A stretch of 64,000 nt of DNA from Lunularia cruciata (lineage: Eukaryota; Streptophyta; Marchantiopsida; Lunulariales; Lunulariaceae): assembly GCA_948567375.1 (NCBI GenBank), contig OX419758.1, positions 41,731,001-41,795,000 of the forward strand. Reading direction: 5' to 3'. The number at the start of each line of letters is the position of its first letter. Position 1 is the stretch's first letter. Of the stretch, positions 30,236 through 43,051 are shown in pieces. The notes under the pieces are model-generated. The model was not told where the DNA came from and did not search any database. It saw only the letters and a program-made list of their open reading frames with translations. The position numbers and the translations under genes are program-made.

Positions 30236-32324
30236 TGGATACGGGGTGGGATGAGGGCTTGTGACATAGCAACGAAGATCTAGCTGTCAACTGCCCAGCC
30301 GCTGTTGCATATAATTGGTGACAGTCCAAGTGAATCTACTCGCTATCTTGAGGTGGGACAACGAGTCACCTGCGGTGTAGTTTGTTTGATAGTCTCTTGA
30401 ACTTGAGTTTGAGAAATGGAATGGACATTGCAAGAAAACGACTCCGAAGTTACGAGATTGCCCGTCTTGATTCAGGACTGGGTTTTGGATGAGGTTGGAT
30501 ATCATTGTAGGATATGGGAACAAATAATGACCTGAAGGATCAATACCCTTCTTGGGTTTCTCTGAATTCTTGTGGCCTCACCGTCCTGAACATTCAGAAC
30601 ACGCACTCTCGTCTTCTGTTAACGTGTTTTTGAAGCTGAGGTTGGCTTGTGGGCATGATCGTGGTTATTCATCTGGAGTTAGATGTTGAGAGCTGGATCT
30701 TCTGGTTTCTATTGTCTACAGGTTGATTTTTACAATCCGCTCCTTAATCCAAGTATGTTAGCATAGTCTTAAAAATCTCCTGTTGGTGGCCTAAAGGCAT
30801 GACAGGTTCATGAGTGGCCGCGCTGAACGTCAAATCAAATGACTTCAAACAAGTTCGTGACCTCTGACATTAGATTCCGATCTGAGTCCCATTCGAAAGA
30901 GACCATCTTCTGGATAGCTTGAAACTGCAGGATACAACCAGATACATAAGGTGACAGGTTTTGAAGGAACGAGGTGTTTTGCAATATTTTTGCTGATTAA
31001 TATGTTCTCCTGTTGTATATATGTTTGCTATTCTGCCTACCGTGAGCGATGTGACTGGATATAAGGAGGGTAAACGAGTATAATCGAATTGAATCCCGCG
31101 GGAGTGGATTTCATTGAAGACGGGAGTCTGGATTCCAGTACTGAATTCATACATGTTGATGTCCATTGGTGTTGTTCCTGGTCCATGTTGCGGTGAAGTT
31201 AACGGCAACTTGATTATATATGTGCTGAGGAGGTTCAGAAAGGGTGAAACTTATGGGAGAAAGCCCATATGAAGCACGCTCATAGGGTATTTGATTGGCT
31301 GGTACTCCAATGTACAAGTATTGATTGTACATTGGAGGAAGACTTCGCCATTTCTATATGTCTTTGACATGAATAGGTAAGTTTGGTAAGCTAATCTTAG
31401 AAGTGATCGTTGCGAATTTATTCTCACGCAGATATGATTCATTATGCGGGCACAGCTTCAGCCTGCACTGGTACTAGTCACTAGTACAGGCTGAAGTTTT
31501 GTACTCTGTAGAGCTAGCTGGTGCTAAACGCAGGGTACCGTTGATATATTCGTCCTAGGTAGTTTTTACTTCTGTGGTTAGCAGGTGAGAACTCTCTTTT
31601 CATTCATTTCTGACGCAGACCTGTTCTTCACTTAATAATCCTATCTTTTGGTTTAAATTAAGCGCTCTTAAGCTTTTCTAGTCTTCATTCTTTACAATAA
31701 GGTGCCTAATTGAATTCCTACATGTTAAGAACAGGAACTCTACACTATCGATAAACTCCTGTCGGAATTATTTGGGATTTGTCTTCTAACTTCTCGATCG
31801 ACTCCTGTCAAAATTATCATATTTCAAGTCTGCAACATTGACTCCAGGTGTACATAAGTGGCAAGCTCACAAAGTTCAGGGACAATATCATAGCTGATGC
31901 CATTTGGGCCTTCGCTCAAGTTTAGGATTATGCTAGTACATCAGCAATACCATGGAACTGCCCAGCCGTAAGACTAAAGTCCATAACAAACTCAACGTGT
32001 CTGGGCAGATACCACGATTAGCAACCTGGTCAAATGAAATTCACCTGTGTGTACACCATACCCCGATAAGAGCACCAACAACCTGAGGAGAATGAAAATC
32101 AAGCCTCCTGGAGGTAGATACCAGGGTTGGCAACAATAACCTGATTCATGTATCGTCACGGAAAACATGGATCCATGTCAAAAACCAAGCGGAAGTAAGA
32201 AATGTGAACGCTCAATTGCCGTTCAGATTTCTTACTCCGGTTAGATGAGGAGATCACTACTGGCAGATGCACGCCCCTTTAACATCATCAGGTATCGGGA
32301 ACCAAAACCTTGAGAAACTCGAGC
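30236..32324. other. Gene-free stretch downstream of ATP synthase delta'
   Basis: It holds the 3' end of the ATP synthase transcript and otherwise no supported gene. The minus-strand frames at 30870-31442 overlap one another in different frames and show no family motif. An imperfect hairpin lies at 31450-31495: a CTTCAGCCTG arm with its complement CAGGCTGAAG, and inner arms ACTAGT/ACTAGT. Confidence 0.5.
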
Positions 32325-32482
32325 ATAGCTTGAATATCTTAGGTGCAGGATGGCAAATTTAGACTCATATAGACTCTATTGGGGGCTAGCCCCATTTTAC
32401 CTTTTTCTCCCTTGTACGTTGTAACGGCGTGATGGGTCTTCCCATCCATCGTGTTCTCTACGCGGTCGCCTTGTTCCTGTAA
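32325..32482 (+). mobile_element. 5'-truncated RLE retroelement 3' end
   Basis: The stretch with GAATATCTTAGG, CTATTGGGGGCTAGCCCC and the end TGTTCTCTACGCGGTCGCCT aligns by eye with the 3' ends at 7420-7572 and 58975-59130. Only about 160 bp is present and the coding part is missing. That is the usual outcome of incomplete target-primed reverse transcription. Confidence 0.5.
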
Positions 32483-35400
32483 TGGTAATCCGTCTTCAAC
32501 ATCTTCACGTCTCGAGCACCGTATGTTGTCACTGGGTTGACTTGAGATCCGGGAGAGACTGTGGTCAACTGCAGACCCACCAACAAACTGAACCGGGAGG
32601 TTCAAAATTAGGATAAAAATCTGGTTTAAACTTCTAAATTTATAAATTAAAAACGGTGTATATTCCTTTATTGTATTTTCATAACTCATATCTTAAACAT
32701 TTCCAAAATATATCTCCTTTGATCAACACCGGCGTTCATTTCTCCTGCTTAACGCTGATTTCAGAATAATGGATCCATTTCCTTTATATTAACCGTCGCT
32801 TTTATTCACCTGCCCTAAGTCACTTCTCATAATTTCTATTCAACTCAACCAGTTCAATGAAAATCTCGATGCTGATAATTTGGTACCTTCAATTCTTCTT
32901 GCTGGAATTGAAATCTTTCAATTGGATTTTCTTACCGGGAGGGGAAGCATTATATCTTTATTTAAATTCATAAAAACGAAAAAGCCTAGTGCCTCCTTTA
33001 ATATCAGTAGCTTATCTTCTATAAAAATCCGATTCACCGACACATATTTTGGATGCTAGAGTATGTGCATAGTTTGGCTAATTCAATGAATGTAAGGTCG
33101 AGTTTCACCAATTCACCAACAGAACAAAGCATATAGGAAATAGAGAATATCGACCAAGTCATTCCTCGAACCAGATTGCAAATGTGCTCATTTTCGTTAG
33201 AAAAATCTCATCGACCAAGTCTTGCAAACCGGTAATTATTTATTTATTCATATTTATAGTTATTTATTGAGACTTAGAGGCATAGTGAGTAGATGTGGAT
33301 CTGATGGTGATAAGCAAGTCAAAGAAACTGAATCAGTTTATTTTGTCGCTTATTTTGCGTGTGTTATTTTGGACCATTTAATCTTCTAAGGGAAGAAAGC
33401 TCATCATGATCCAAAGAAGTTCACGTAATAAGCCAACTCCAAGCAATCAAGAGTTGGATCTGCATTGTACACGAAAGCTAAAGATCAGCACATCATGGAC
33501 TTCTTGTACATGAGCATGCTTTGCCATGATTCTAACTAATTTACACTATTCTTTCGTCCATTAGCTTTCTCACATGCAGGTGGATTGGCTTGATGGTGTA
33601 TTTTCACTCTTGGTTCTTCTTTTCTTTTCTTTTCTTTCCGTTTCTCATACAATATATTTTCTCTTTGATTTTATTTACCGGCTGGCTATCTCATCCCATA
33701 ATTTAACTCTGTGATTGAACTTCCCAATATAATATGTGTATGGGTTGTGTTCTCTTGTTCCAGTTGGACATGGCAATATAGAATTTGAATGCTGTACTAG
33801 CCTCAGATCTCTTCATTGCGTTACACTAGGGGATTTCAAAAATAGTTTTGAAGGATGTAAATAACAAACTTAGTAACTATTTATAGTGAACTCTGGAAGG
33901 AGATGAGGTACTGATAAATGAATGCTTTGTAAATTGTTTTGCGGTATATCATGTGAAATTTGTAAAATTTATAAAATCATTTATTCATTTACAAAATCAG
34001 GCACTATATTAAGGATGTTTAGGATCGCCGTATTGAAATAAATGATTGTCAAAAGAGAAGATGTTGCTTCTTGAGAGAGTTGCCACAGTTTTTTGAGGTG
34101 ATTCTTAGAGTGGGATTTATGAAAAAATTTGGCAGATCCAAAATGCCGCTCTCAACTATTTGAATTCAAATTCACCATCTGCAAATGCAAATGTTGTGTG
34201 CAAATGCTCTTGTCAACAAACCAAAACCGGTGTGTTTTGTAGTTTTACATTGGTGTGGTGGTTCATTTCCATAGATTAGTGCGGCAAGGGAGATAGCACG
34301 AGTTATGGAAAATGATTTGCATCGCTTGTGGCAACCAATTGAAGGTCAAGGAATTCTACTCCAAAAGGACAATGCAAATTTAGCAAAGGGAGATCAAGAA
34401 CTTGATTGCAATGCAGGCTTACATATGGATGCAAAATCAACGGGTGCTATCAAACGGCTACTAGTGGCAACGAGTGACTACAAGCAGCAACGAGCAGCTT
34501 TAGGTGCTATTGAGCAACTACGGGTGGCTACAAGCAATGACAAGCAGCGACGAGAAACAACGAGCAACGGTGGGCAAAATCCCATTTAGTCCTAAATTAA
34601 CACATTACACCGGGTCAGATTCACCCTAAACCATGCACTTTATTAACCCTAATATGTAATTAATGCATTATGGTGTAACAATAGAACTCCATATCCCTTA
34701 TTTTCTCCAAACCACCTCCTATGGAGTTTGCTAATAATAAGGAACTTGGACAGAACTCCATAGCAGTACTCTTTCTTCCTCCCACCCGCACCCCGTATCG
34801 ATTTAGTCAACGCTTCATAATAATCTATATGAAAATATACAGAGCTTAGTAAAACTATTTCTGAAACCCTTACTATTTCATATGGTATGGTATGTATCTA
34901 TATTTGTCAGCTGAGTTAGCCCCACATCTTCTCATCTTGATCACATTGTTGTTAGGACATGTTTATGTCAACTTATGTTGGTGGCAAGTTGATTTAAGAC
35001 CGCCTGATGAAATAAAATTCAGGGGACATTGTTAAAAGCAAGCAAGAAAAGTATTGAATGTTTGTTTATGTTCTTGGTCTGCCAAAAAGAAAATAGAAAT
35101 TTACATGAAGGATGGGAACTGCTATGAGGGCCCCCGGTATACACATGCATTTCGGTAAATTTTTGTGTTATGAAATTTAGAAAATCTAGTTGAGTATTAA
35201 AATATATTTTAAACTAATCATAGTTTAATCATATGAAAGACACTCTATTCAAGTATGCACTAAGTAGGTTCCGCTGATCCCAACCATGAATCGCATAGAC
35301 CTTTATTCAACTTAGTGGAAAGAATCATGGGATTATGGGTGTCTACCACTCCTGCTGCCTTAAACAAGGATGTAAATTACAAATCCGACTGCATAGAGGA

Positions 35401-35783
35401 ACAACCTCAATTCGAGTTTTTCACTATCTTGTATATTTGTTTCGATCCTATGAGACTTTTCAGCATATCCTGGTTTCATTGTTCATGCGCTAGTATCTAG
35501 TTTTAAGTGTGTTTAATACTTATCAGTCGGCCCTTGGCTTGTTTGTTTTCCTGCTCTTGTAACATAAAATTGTTTCTCATTCATTAATGTTAATACATTT
35601 GTTCCTCCTATCTGCTCAGTAAGCCAATCTCGAACCCCTCTTCCTCTCCCATTATTTTCTATCAAACTCTTTCCTTCGACCCCCTTTTCCATTTGCCCTT
35701 CAATTCATGTGTATCTTTACTATTGAACGATCGAATACCCCTTGCCTTTCATCTCATGTGTATCTTGATTATCTACTATCTTT
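32483..35783. other. AT-rich gene-free stretch
   Basis: No gene or recognisable element is seen. A frame at 34305-34589 (94 aa) contains two imperfect 20-residue repeats (GAIKRLLVATSDYKQQRAAL and GAIEQLRVATSNDKQRRETT). They reflect a tandem duplication of about 60 bp at 34443-34562. I do not regard it as a supported gene. Confidence 0.45.
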
Positions 35784-37004
35784 ACTATTGCTTAGTTCTT
35801 ACACCATCCTCAACCCCTCCTCCAGGTTTGTTTTGTCGGTTTGCGTGCCTTTTTCCACACTTCACCAACCATATGATTTTCAAACATGTATCTTTGTTTT
35901 ATAACCTTGTATCTTGATGGCTATATCATTAGTTCTTGTTGCTTTCCACCTCATGTTTACTCAAAGCAATAACAACCATTGTCTCTAGGGGCAAGGAGAA
36001 TCACTACATACCTCAGCTATCCTGGATACAGACTATTATGCACCTCAACTATCTTTGTCCCATCTAATCATTTGGATGATCTCTCATGGATGTAGCATAA
36101 GATTCTTTCGAAAGGTAAGGGCCATTGGATGCTCTCGTGCCATACTTGCATCTAATTACAGACATCATATCTCAATCACTTTGTAATGTGTTCATGCTTT
36201 AGTTCTTCACCAATGAGCAACTGCAAAAGACACACCTAGCATGGTGCTCTTCTTTCCTTTTGCACTTATTTATACCCCTTGTACTCCTTTCTCTTTTCCT
36301 TCATGGTACTATTTATATATCTATTTTATATTTTAATACAATAGTCATTTCACCACTCATACTCATGAATCTTTATTTAATAATTATGCATCTTGATTAT
36401 GTATTGTTAGGTCGCATTCCTTGTTCCTATTCAAGGCTCACTCCAATTGTGATCTTCTCCTCTCTTCTCCTCTCTTCTCCTCTCCTCTCCTCGCACAATG
36501 GGAGGAGAGGAGAAGGGACGGGAGAGGAGAAAGGAGGCAAAAAATGAAAGGATATTCTAGAGTTTTAGAGAGCTCACCTGCATACATTACATGAGTGAAT
36601 AGTAGATTCTGTTCATTTTTTATTTTGGTTCCATTGGTACCTAGATTGAAGGCTATGGAGAATTGAGTAGAAAATTATGAGTGCTTTCAGGTTTTTAGGA
36701 TTTAGACTGAAAACTTCACATTGAGAGTGATGGTTGGGAATTTCCATTTCTAATCTCTTTGTATTCATGTTTGAGTTCCATGGGAACTTAGTTTGAAAAT
36801 TTTTGAGATAGAAACTGAAAGTTATGAGAGTTTAAAGCTTTTAAAATTTAGAGAGATTATATTTTCTCATGTGAGTTGGGATGTGAGGGATTGTGATTTT
36901 TCATGTATGGGGAGAAATGGAGAGGATTATCATGTGTTACGATTATTATTCTTTTGCTAGCCATGAGTACACTTCTCCATGTGGGACCACCTGAAGTGGC
37001 TTGG
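35784..37004 (+). repeat. 1.2-kb repeat, copy 1
   Basis: It is nearly identical to 41831-43051 over its whole length, with scattered substitutions. Both copies contain a CTCCTCTCTTCTCC pyrimidine tract that folds against a GGAGGAGAGGAG purine tract. This copy runs directly into the RLE element that starts at 37004, so it could be that element's 5' region. Its identity as part of a mobile element is inferred from its repetition only. Confidence 0.75.
36455..36540. repeat. Polypyrimidine/polypurine hairpin in repeat copy 1
   Basis: The pyrimidine run 36455-36492 and purine run 36500-36537 flank a short spacer around cgcacaatg. At least 11 bp of stem can form. The same structure occurs at 42504-42590 in copy 2. 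Confidence 0.7.
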
Positions 37005-39264
37005 GATACACCATGCCAGGTGTGTCAACAATGTTTTACATCACCAAGGGTAAAGACCCAAGTAGGAAGGATGCATAAGGATTATGATTGGACCACTTGG
37101 GATGCTCGTATGAGGCAAATGATCACATTGATAGCAATGACACTTGGGATTATGCATGCTTCCGTTATCCCTTTGTTCACCATTCCAATGATATTGATGG
37201 AGCCATGGGAGTGGTTAGCATCTCAAACGGGTTATATCTTGGGGTTATTTGAGACTTGTTTTCTATGTCCACATCTATTCCATAGGCTATCCCATATACT
37301 CCATGATGAGGCTAGACATGTTTTTTGCCTACCACTTGATTGTTTGGCTTGTGATCCCTAGCACAAGTTAGCATAGTTCTTATTCCTCTAACTCACTTGA
37401 TGGTGCCTTTGTTATGCTAAAAGGAGATGTTCGGAGCATATAGAGGTGGTTGCTAAATTTTGTCAATTTTGATTAAGGGATTGGGCTACACTACATGAGG
37501 AGTCAGTTAAGACTACACATTTTAGGAGATAGATTCTACCATAAGATACCAGAGCGTCCACTCTATTACTGTAGTATAGAACATTGGATCAGGCATGAGA
37601 GATTAGTAGAGCAGCACAAGCGCTATACTCTTTGTCTATGATTAGTCTCATTGATGAGACCATCTCTTTGTTACACTCACTACATCCTATGGCAAGAGAG
37701 GGAGTACCATTAGAGGTCTTAGATTATCAGCCTTCACAGCTTTTATGTCTTGATAGTTCACTTTTTGCACAAGAGTTGTGCATTGCCTCTTGCTTCTCCT
37801 CAAGAGGCTTGTCAAGGATGGTATATGAGCATCTTAAGGATTGCTTTTAAGTAGATGATCTTTCTAGTGGATTTACCAAGTTGTTTTAGGTGGCTATAGT
37901 AGTAGCGAGGAGAGATATTCCTACATCAATTAGTCAAGTGTTAGGGGCTAAACTACCTCTCATGATGGAGAAAGGCACAAGGAGCATTAGACCCATTAAT
38001 ATTGGAGAGATATTTTTGCACTTGGTTAGCCATACCATTGTCTTTAAGCATCAATCTCACTTTTGAGAGCACCTCAATCCACATCAGTTTGGAGTAGCTA
38101 CACCTAGAGGTTGCAAGGCTATTTCCCTAAGCATCAAGGCACTCCTAGAGATCCATCTACAATGGGTTTCCCTACTTGTGGATATTGAGAATACTTTTAA
38201 TAGCGTCTCTTAGGCATCCATCTCTGGAGACCTTAGGGAGGCTGATTGCTGGTCATTCTATGGCTCTCTTGCTTCCCTTTACTACTAGCATGGATGGTCA
38301 TAAGAGGGAGTCATCATCTTGGAAATAGTTGTCAGTACATGATAAGGAGATCCTTTATGGGGACCTTTGTTTGCCATGGCTCACTTCAAAGCTCTCTTGT
38401 CTACTACTTTTCCATGCCAGGTTGTGTATTTCCCTCCTTAGCAGACAATCCACACATTGTGGGTCCCATAGATCAGATTAGGCAAGCCTTTGATCACTTG
38501 ACTACCAAGCTACATCTTGAAAGCTTGAGAATCAAGATGTCAAAAGTGTAGTGCATAGTCCCCTTCAGTATCTCTCCCCACCTTGAGCTTCCAGAGGAGT
38601 GTGACACATCTACATATTGACTATGTATTCTTGGAGTGCCAATAGGATCCAAGGATTTTGTCACATGCTTCTTAAATGATGCCCTTGTAGAGGATATTCT
38701 CCATGTGGATGACCTTCCTCTACTAGGAGATTCATAGGTGGAATTTGGTATACTCTCCTCTAATATTGCCCATCAAGCAACTTACTTTTTCCATATGGTT
38801 CCTCCTTCCTTGACTTTCCTATCATGTTTGAGAGCTTTTGATAGGAGGATTATAGGAGTCTTTGGTGATATCATTAGACTAGGGACATTTTGAGTGTGTG
38901 ATAGGGGATTTAACATGTAGATAGACATCTATATTGATCTTGTGCGGAGGAGTAGGCTTATTGTCTATGGAAGACATGGCACCTATAGCATTTTTGGGTA
39001 GTCAAGCTCTCTCAGCACTCCTACTTTCCTCCCATTTTGTGGTTGTTAATAGGCCAATTTTGAAGACTTATGTGACCAAGGTGGAGGAAGGATCCTTTTC
39101 TCTCTATGTGTTATTGCGTCAAATGAGAGGTGGTCTCTCTCCATGGGCACGGGAGGACCTTCCAACCTTTGCTTCACTATTGTCAGATTGGACCAGAGGT
39201 TTGTAGTCTTCCTTGATGGAGCAACAATGTCAGCATATACTACATTCTCTCTTAGTTGACTCAT
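36903..39264 (+). pseudogene. Reverse transcriptase half of an RLE-type non-LTR retroelement
   Basis: The frame at 36903-37361 has a cysteine/histidine cluster (CQVCQQCF, then MHKDYDW) that could be an N-terminal zinc finger. RT blocks follow in one frame with stops. These are IRPINIGEIFLHLVS near 37985-38030, PHQFGVATPRGCKAISLSIK at about 38080-38140 and LLVDIENTFNSVS at about 38175-38210. Then come GDPLWGPLFAMAHFKALL and SLADNPHIVGPIDQIRQAFD. The catalytic A-D-D at 38441-38449 has become A-D-N. A thumb region follows (GVPIGSKDFVTCFLNDALVEDILHVDDLPLLGDS). The coding frame is cut at 39264 by element A and resumes at 58221. Confidence 0.65.
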
Positions 39265-40018
39265 TGTAATCTTCCAAAGGATAAGAGACTTGAAGAGAAA
39301 CATAGAAGAAAAAACACACAATTTCACACTCAACCTCTGATGCCCCAAAGGAGCTCCTTGATTGTATTATATAGCAAAGGAGACTCCTCCAAAGGAAGCT
39401 CCACCCTTAGATCAGATACATGGGTTGGTGACATGTAAGCAAGCTTTGCACAGATTCGTTATATGCATGGGTTAACATGTAGTTTCTAATCCTATCAGGT
39501 TGGTCAAACCATCTTTGACAAAAGGGAATCTTTAGGAAATTTTCCTATATGAATCTCTTAATCACATGGGTGAGGTGCCATTAGAAAGCTCTTGATGAGA
39601 TAAAATTGGGATGAGGGAAGGCTAGCCTTTCCTATATTGGGAGGAGGGGGTTTTGCACATTTTTGAGGCCTAATTCATCCGTTTAGGCCTTTGAAATTGG
39701 CTCTAAATTTTCCATGCTATTTTTGGCTCCTACTCTATTAGTATAGGTCCTCTTTTGATGACACCTCCATCTGGTCTACCTAGCCTATCATACATAACAT
39801 CCTCCCATATGTTACCAAGCCAATTTCCACCTCTAGATAATATGTTTAGCTTTTGGTATTACAAATTCAAGTTATTTTTTACTCTTGCCTTATTAATAAA
39901 AATACTATTTTGGTGATACCTCTATCTAATCTACCTAGCCCATCATACATAACATCCTTCCAAAAGTTACCAAGCCAATTTTCAACTCTAGATGATATGT
40001 CTAGCTATTGGTATTACA
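39265..40018 (-). repeat. 3' LTR of element A
   Basis: In plus coordinates it begins TGTAATCTTCC and ends GGTATTACA. Its U3 start is tandemly duplicated: AGCTTTTGGTATTACAAATTC at about 39848 precedes a second copy ending at 40018. The purine tract (in reverse, AACATCCTCTCTTTTTAAG) follows at 40019-40037. Confidence 0.8.
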
Positions 40019-41826
40019 AACATCCTCTCTTTTTAAGATGCAATGTCCTCTTTGCAAAGTTGTTGCTCAAAATATTTCACTAACACCAGTGCATTCTTCA
40101 AGTTGGCTATTGGCTCCCATGTTGCCTCATATAGTAGGTACACTTTTTGATGTACAAGATATTTTACATACGGATGGCGAGTACCTTGGATGCATTTCTG
40201 GAGAATACGTTTGACTTCATATTCCTCTGTGTCATCAATGAATGTTGGACAAGGTTGAATCTCCTATATAGAAGGAAAGTGGCACAATTGGGGTGCATAT
40301 CTGCATAGTAAGGAAACATGGAACACTAGATGAATCTTCATGTGTGGCGGTAGCTCAAGGCGGTAGGCCATTTCACCGATTTGACAAAGGATGGGAAAAG
40401 GCTCAATAAAACAAGGTCTGAGCTTGTAAGGGCCAACTAATGTGAGCTTGGTTGTTGATAACCAGACTTGATCCCCAACATTGAACTCCATGTGCCGACA
40501 ATGTGCATCAACTTACTATTTTTGTTGATTTTGGGTGATCTGCAACCTGTTTTTAGCGTTCTCCACTCCTTGTTGGATTTTGGAAACAAAAGTGTTGACC
40601 GCATCTACCTTGGTATCCACTAGGTGGATTTTCATCAAGCTCAAAGGTGTGAAAAGATGCTCTCTATACATGAGGAAGAATGGTGTAACCTGTGTGGATG
40701 CATTCATTGAATTGTTGTATGCAAATTCCACCAATGGAAGTAAAGGTATCCGCCAAGAAAGGTGTCCCACCTTTCTTGTTCTTCTAGGATGAAGCCCCAG
40801 AGCATGTCCTCAATGGTGCAATTAGCTTGCTCTTTTTGGCCATTGGTATGTGGATGGTAGGCTATAAGCATGGCCAATTTGGTTTTGAAAAAACCAAAAA
40901 GTGTTCTCTAAAACAAATTGGTGAATTTAGGACCTCTATCATTGATGAGCACTCAAGATAGGCCATGGTGAGAAAAGACTACATCTAAGTACAATTGAGC
41001 TAATTGTGGAGCAATCATATCCTTGTTGGTAGGATGCACATGAATCATTTTGTTGAGTCGGTAAACACATACTACGATGAAGTCAAACCCTGAGGTGGTC
41101 TTGGGCAATTCTTAAACCAAATCAATCTTACTTGTTCCAAACATTATGTAGGAGTAGGAAGGAGTTGAAGGAGTCCTATGGTAGCTTGATTAGAAGCTTT
41201 ATTTTGTTGATAGAGTAGGCAACTTCAAACATATTCCATCACATTGTTGCTCATCTTGGGCCAATAGTAAAGGTGTTTGGCTGCATCTAAGGTCTTGTCC
41301 ACTCCAACATGACCTGCAATGGTAGAATCATGACATTTTGCTAGGATGGTGGTTCTTATGTTTGTGTCATCCGGGATTCATAAGCTACCATCACAAAAGT
41401 GAATCCTTGGGTATTGGTGATGCCTTTGAATGATTGAGCTCCTACAATCTATGGGTCAATTTTTTTAGCAATAAGCATCCTTGGCCAGAATTTAAGGTTC
41501 ATCTTGACCTTCAATGTATTGTTAACCATTGGCATTCAAAAGAATGCATTGCTAAGCTGCTTATTGCCATCCACATATGTGATTGTCATGTTGAACCTTT
41601 GTCTCCACTCTACACACCTAATTTATCAACGAGATAGATCTTTTTGTGTCTTGAGGTAGACTAGATATTTGTGATCTATCTCCATACAAATACCTTCTTT
41701 CAAAGATAGTGCTTCAAATGCTTGGTTGCCAAGACAATGGCCAACTCTTCTCGTTTAGTGGTGTGATAGTTGTGTTTGGCCGGTAATAGTTTTAGAGAGA
41801 AATATGCAACTGGGTGCCATCCTTCA
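40019..41826 (-). pseudogene. Element A, 3' part: chromodomain, integrase and RNase H, decayed
   Basis: Reading the minus strand, 40264-40491 encodes MEFNVGDQVWLSTTKLTL, VGPYKLRPC and HMKIHLVFHVSLL, the GPF/Y-like end of integrase. 40516-40770 has PLVEFAYNNSMNASTQVTPF. Broken integrase core and zinc-binding sequence lie at 40800-41400, and RNase H sequence lies at 41430-41820. Homology to chromovirus 1 and to 52885-54245 stops at about 41826, where repeat copy 2 begins. All parts are interrupted by stops. Confidence 0.7.
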
Positions 41827-41830
41827 TGTC

Positions 41831-43051
41831 ACTACTGCTTAGTTCTTACACCATCCTCAACCCCTCCTCCAAGTTTTTTTTTGGTTTGCATGCCTTTTGC
41901 CACACTTCACCAACCATATGATTTTCAAAACATGTATCTTTGTTTTATAACCTTGTATTTTGATGGCTATATCATTAGTTCTTGTTGCTTTCCACCTCAT
42001 GTTTACTCAAAGCAATAACAACCATTGTCTCTAGGGGCAAGGAGAATCACTACATACCTCAGCTATCTTGGATACAAACTATTATGCGCCTCAACTATCT
42101 TTGTCCCATCTAATCATTTGGATGATCTCCTCATGGATGTAGCATAAGATTCTTTACAAAGGTATGGGCCATTGTATGCTCTCCCGCCATACTTGCATCT
42201 AATTACAGACATCATATCTCAATCACTTTGTAATGTGTTCATGCTTTAGTTCTTCACCAATGAGCAACTGCAAAAGATACACCTAGCATGGTGCTCTTCT
42301 TTCCTTTTGCACTTATTTATACCCCTTGTACTCCCTTCCCTTTTTTCTTCATGGTACTACTTATATATCTATTTTATATTTTAATACAATAGTCATTTCA
42401 CCACTCATACTCATGAATCTTTATTTAATAATTATGCATCTTGATTATGTATTGTTAGGTCGCATTCCTTGTTCCTATTCAAGGCTCACTCCAATTGTGA
42501 TCTTCTCCTCTCTTCTCCTCTCTTCTCCTCTCCTCTCCTCGCACAATGGGAGGAGAGGAGAAGGGACGGGAGAGGAGAAAGGAGGCAAAAAATGAAAGGA
42601 TATTCTAGAGTTTTAGAGAGCTCACCTGCATACATTACATGAGTGAATAGTAGATTCTGTTCATTTTTTATTTTGGTTCCATTGGTACTTAGATTGAAGG
42701 CTATGGAGAATTGAGTAGAAAATTATGAGTGCTTTCAGGTTTTTAGGATTTAGACTGATAAATTCACATTGAGAGTGATGGTTGGGAATTTCCATTTCGA
42801 ATCTCTTTGTATTCATGTTTGAGTTCCATGGGAACTTAGTTTGAAAATTTTTGAGATAGAAACTGAAAGTTATGAGAGTTTAAAGTTTTTAGGGTTTGGA
42901 GATATTATATTTACTCATGTGAGTTGGGATGTGAGGAACTATGGTTTTGCAGATATGGAGAGAAATGGAGAGGAGCATCATGTGTTACAATTATTATTCT
43001 TGTGCTAGCCATGGGTACACTTCACCATGTGGGACCACCTGGAGTGGCTTG
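41831..43051 (+). repeat. 1.2-kb repeat, copy 2
   Basis: It is nearly identical to 35784-37004, including the pyrimidine/purine hairpin (42504-42590). It follows element A sequence at its left end and is followed by PHD-Ty3 sequence, without the RLE coding region that follows copy 1. Confidence 0.75.

Noticed and set aside
30870-31442. Three overlapping minus-strand frames
   Set aside because: They lie in different frames of the same DNA and show no domain or coding-like composition.
34305-34589. 94-aa frame with two 20-residue repeats
   Set aside because: The repeats are explained by a short tandem duplication in AT-rich sequence; no start context, homology or neighbours support a gene.
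35784-43051. The two 1.2-kb repeats as the LTR pair of one retrotransposon
   Set aside because: The sequence between them is RLE element plus part of element A, with no primer site or purine tract at the repeat edges, and the copies do not start and end with TG...CA.
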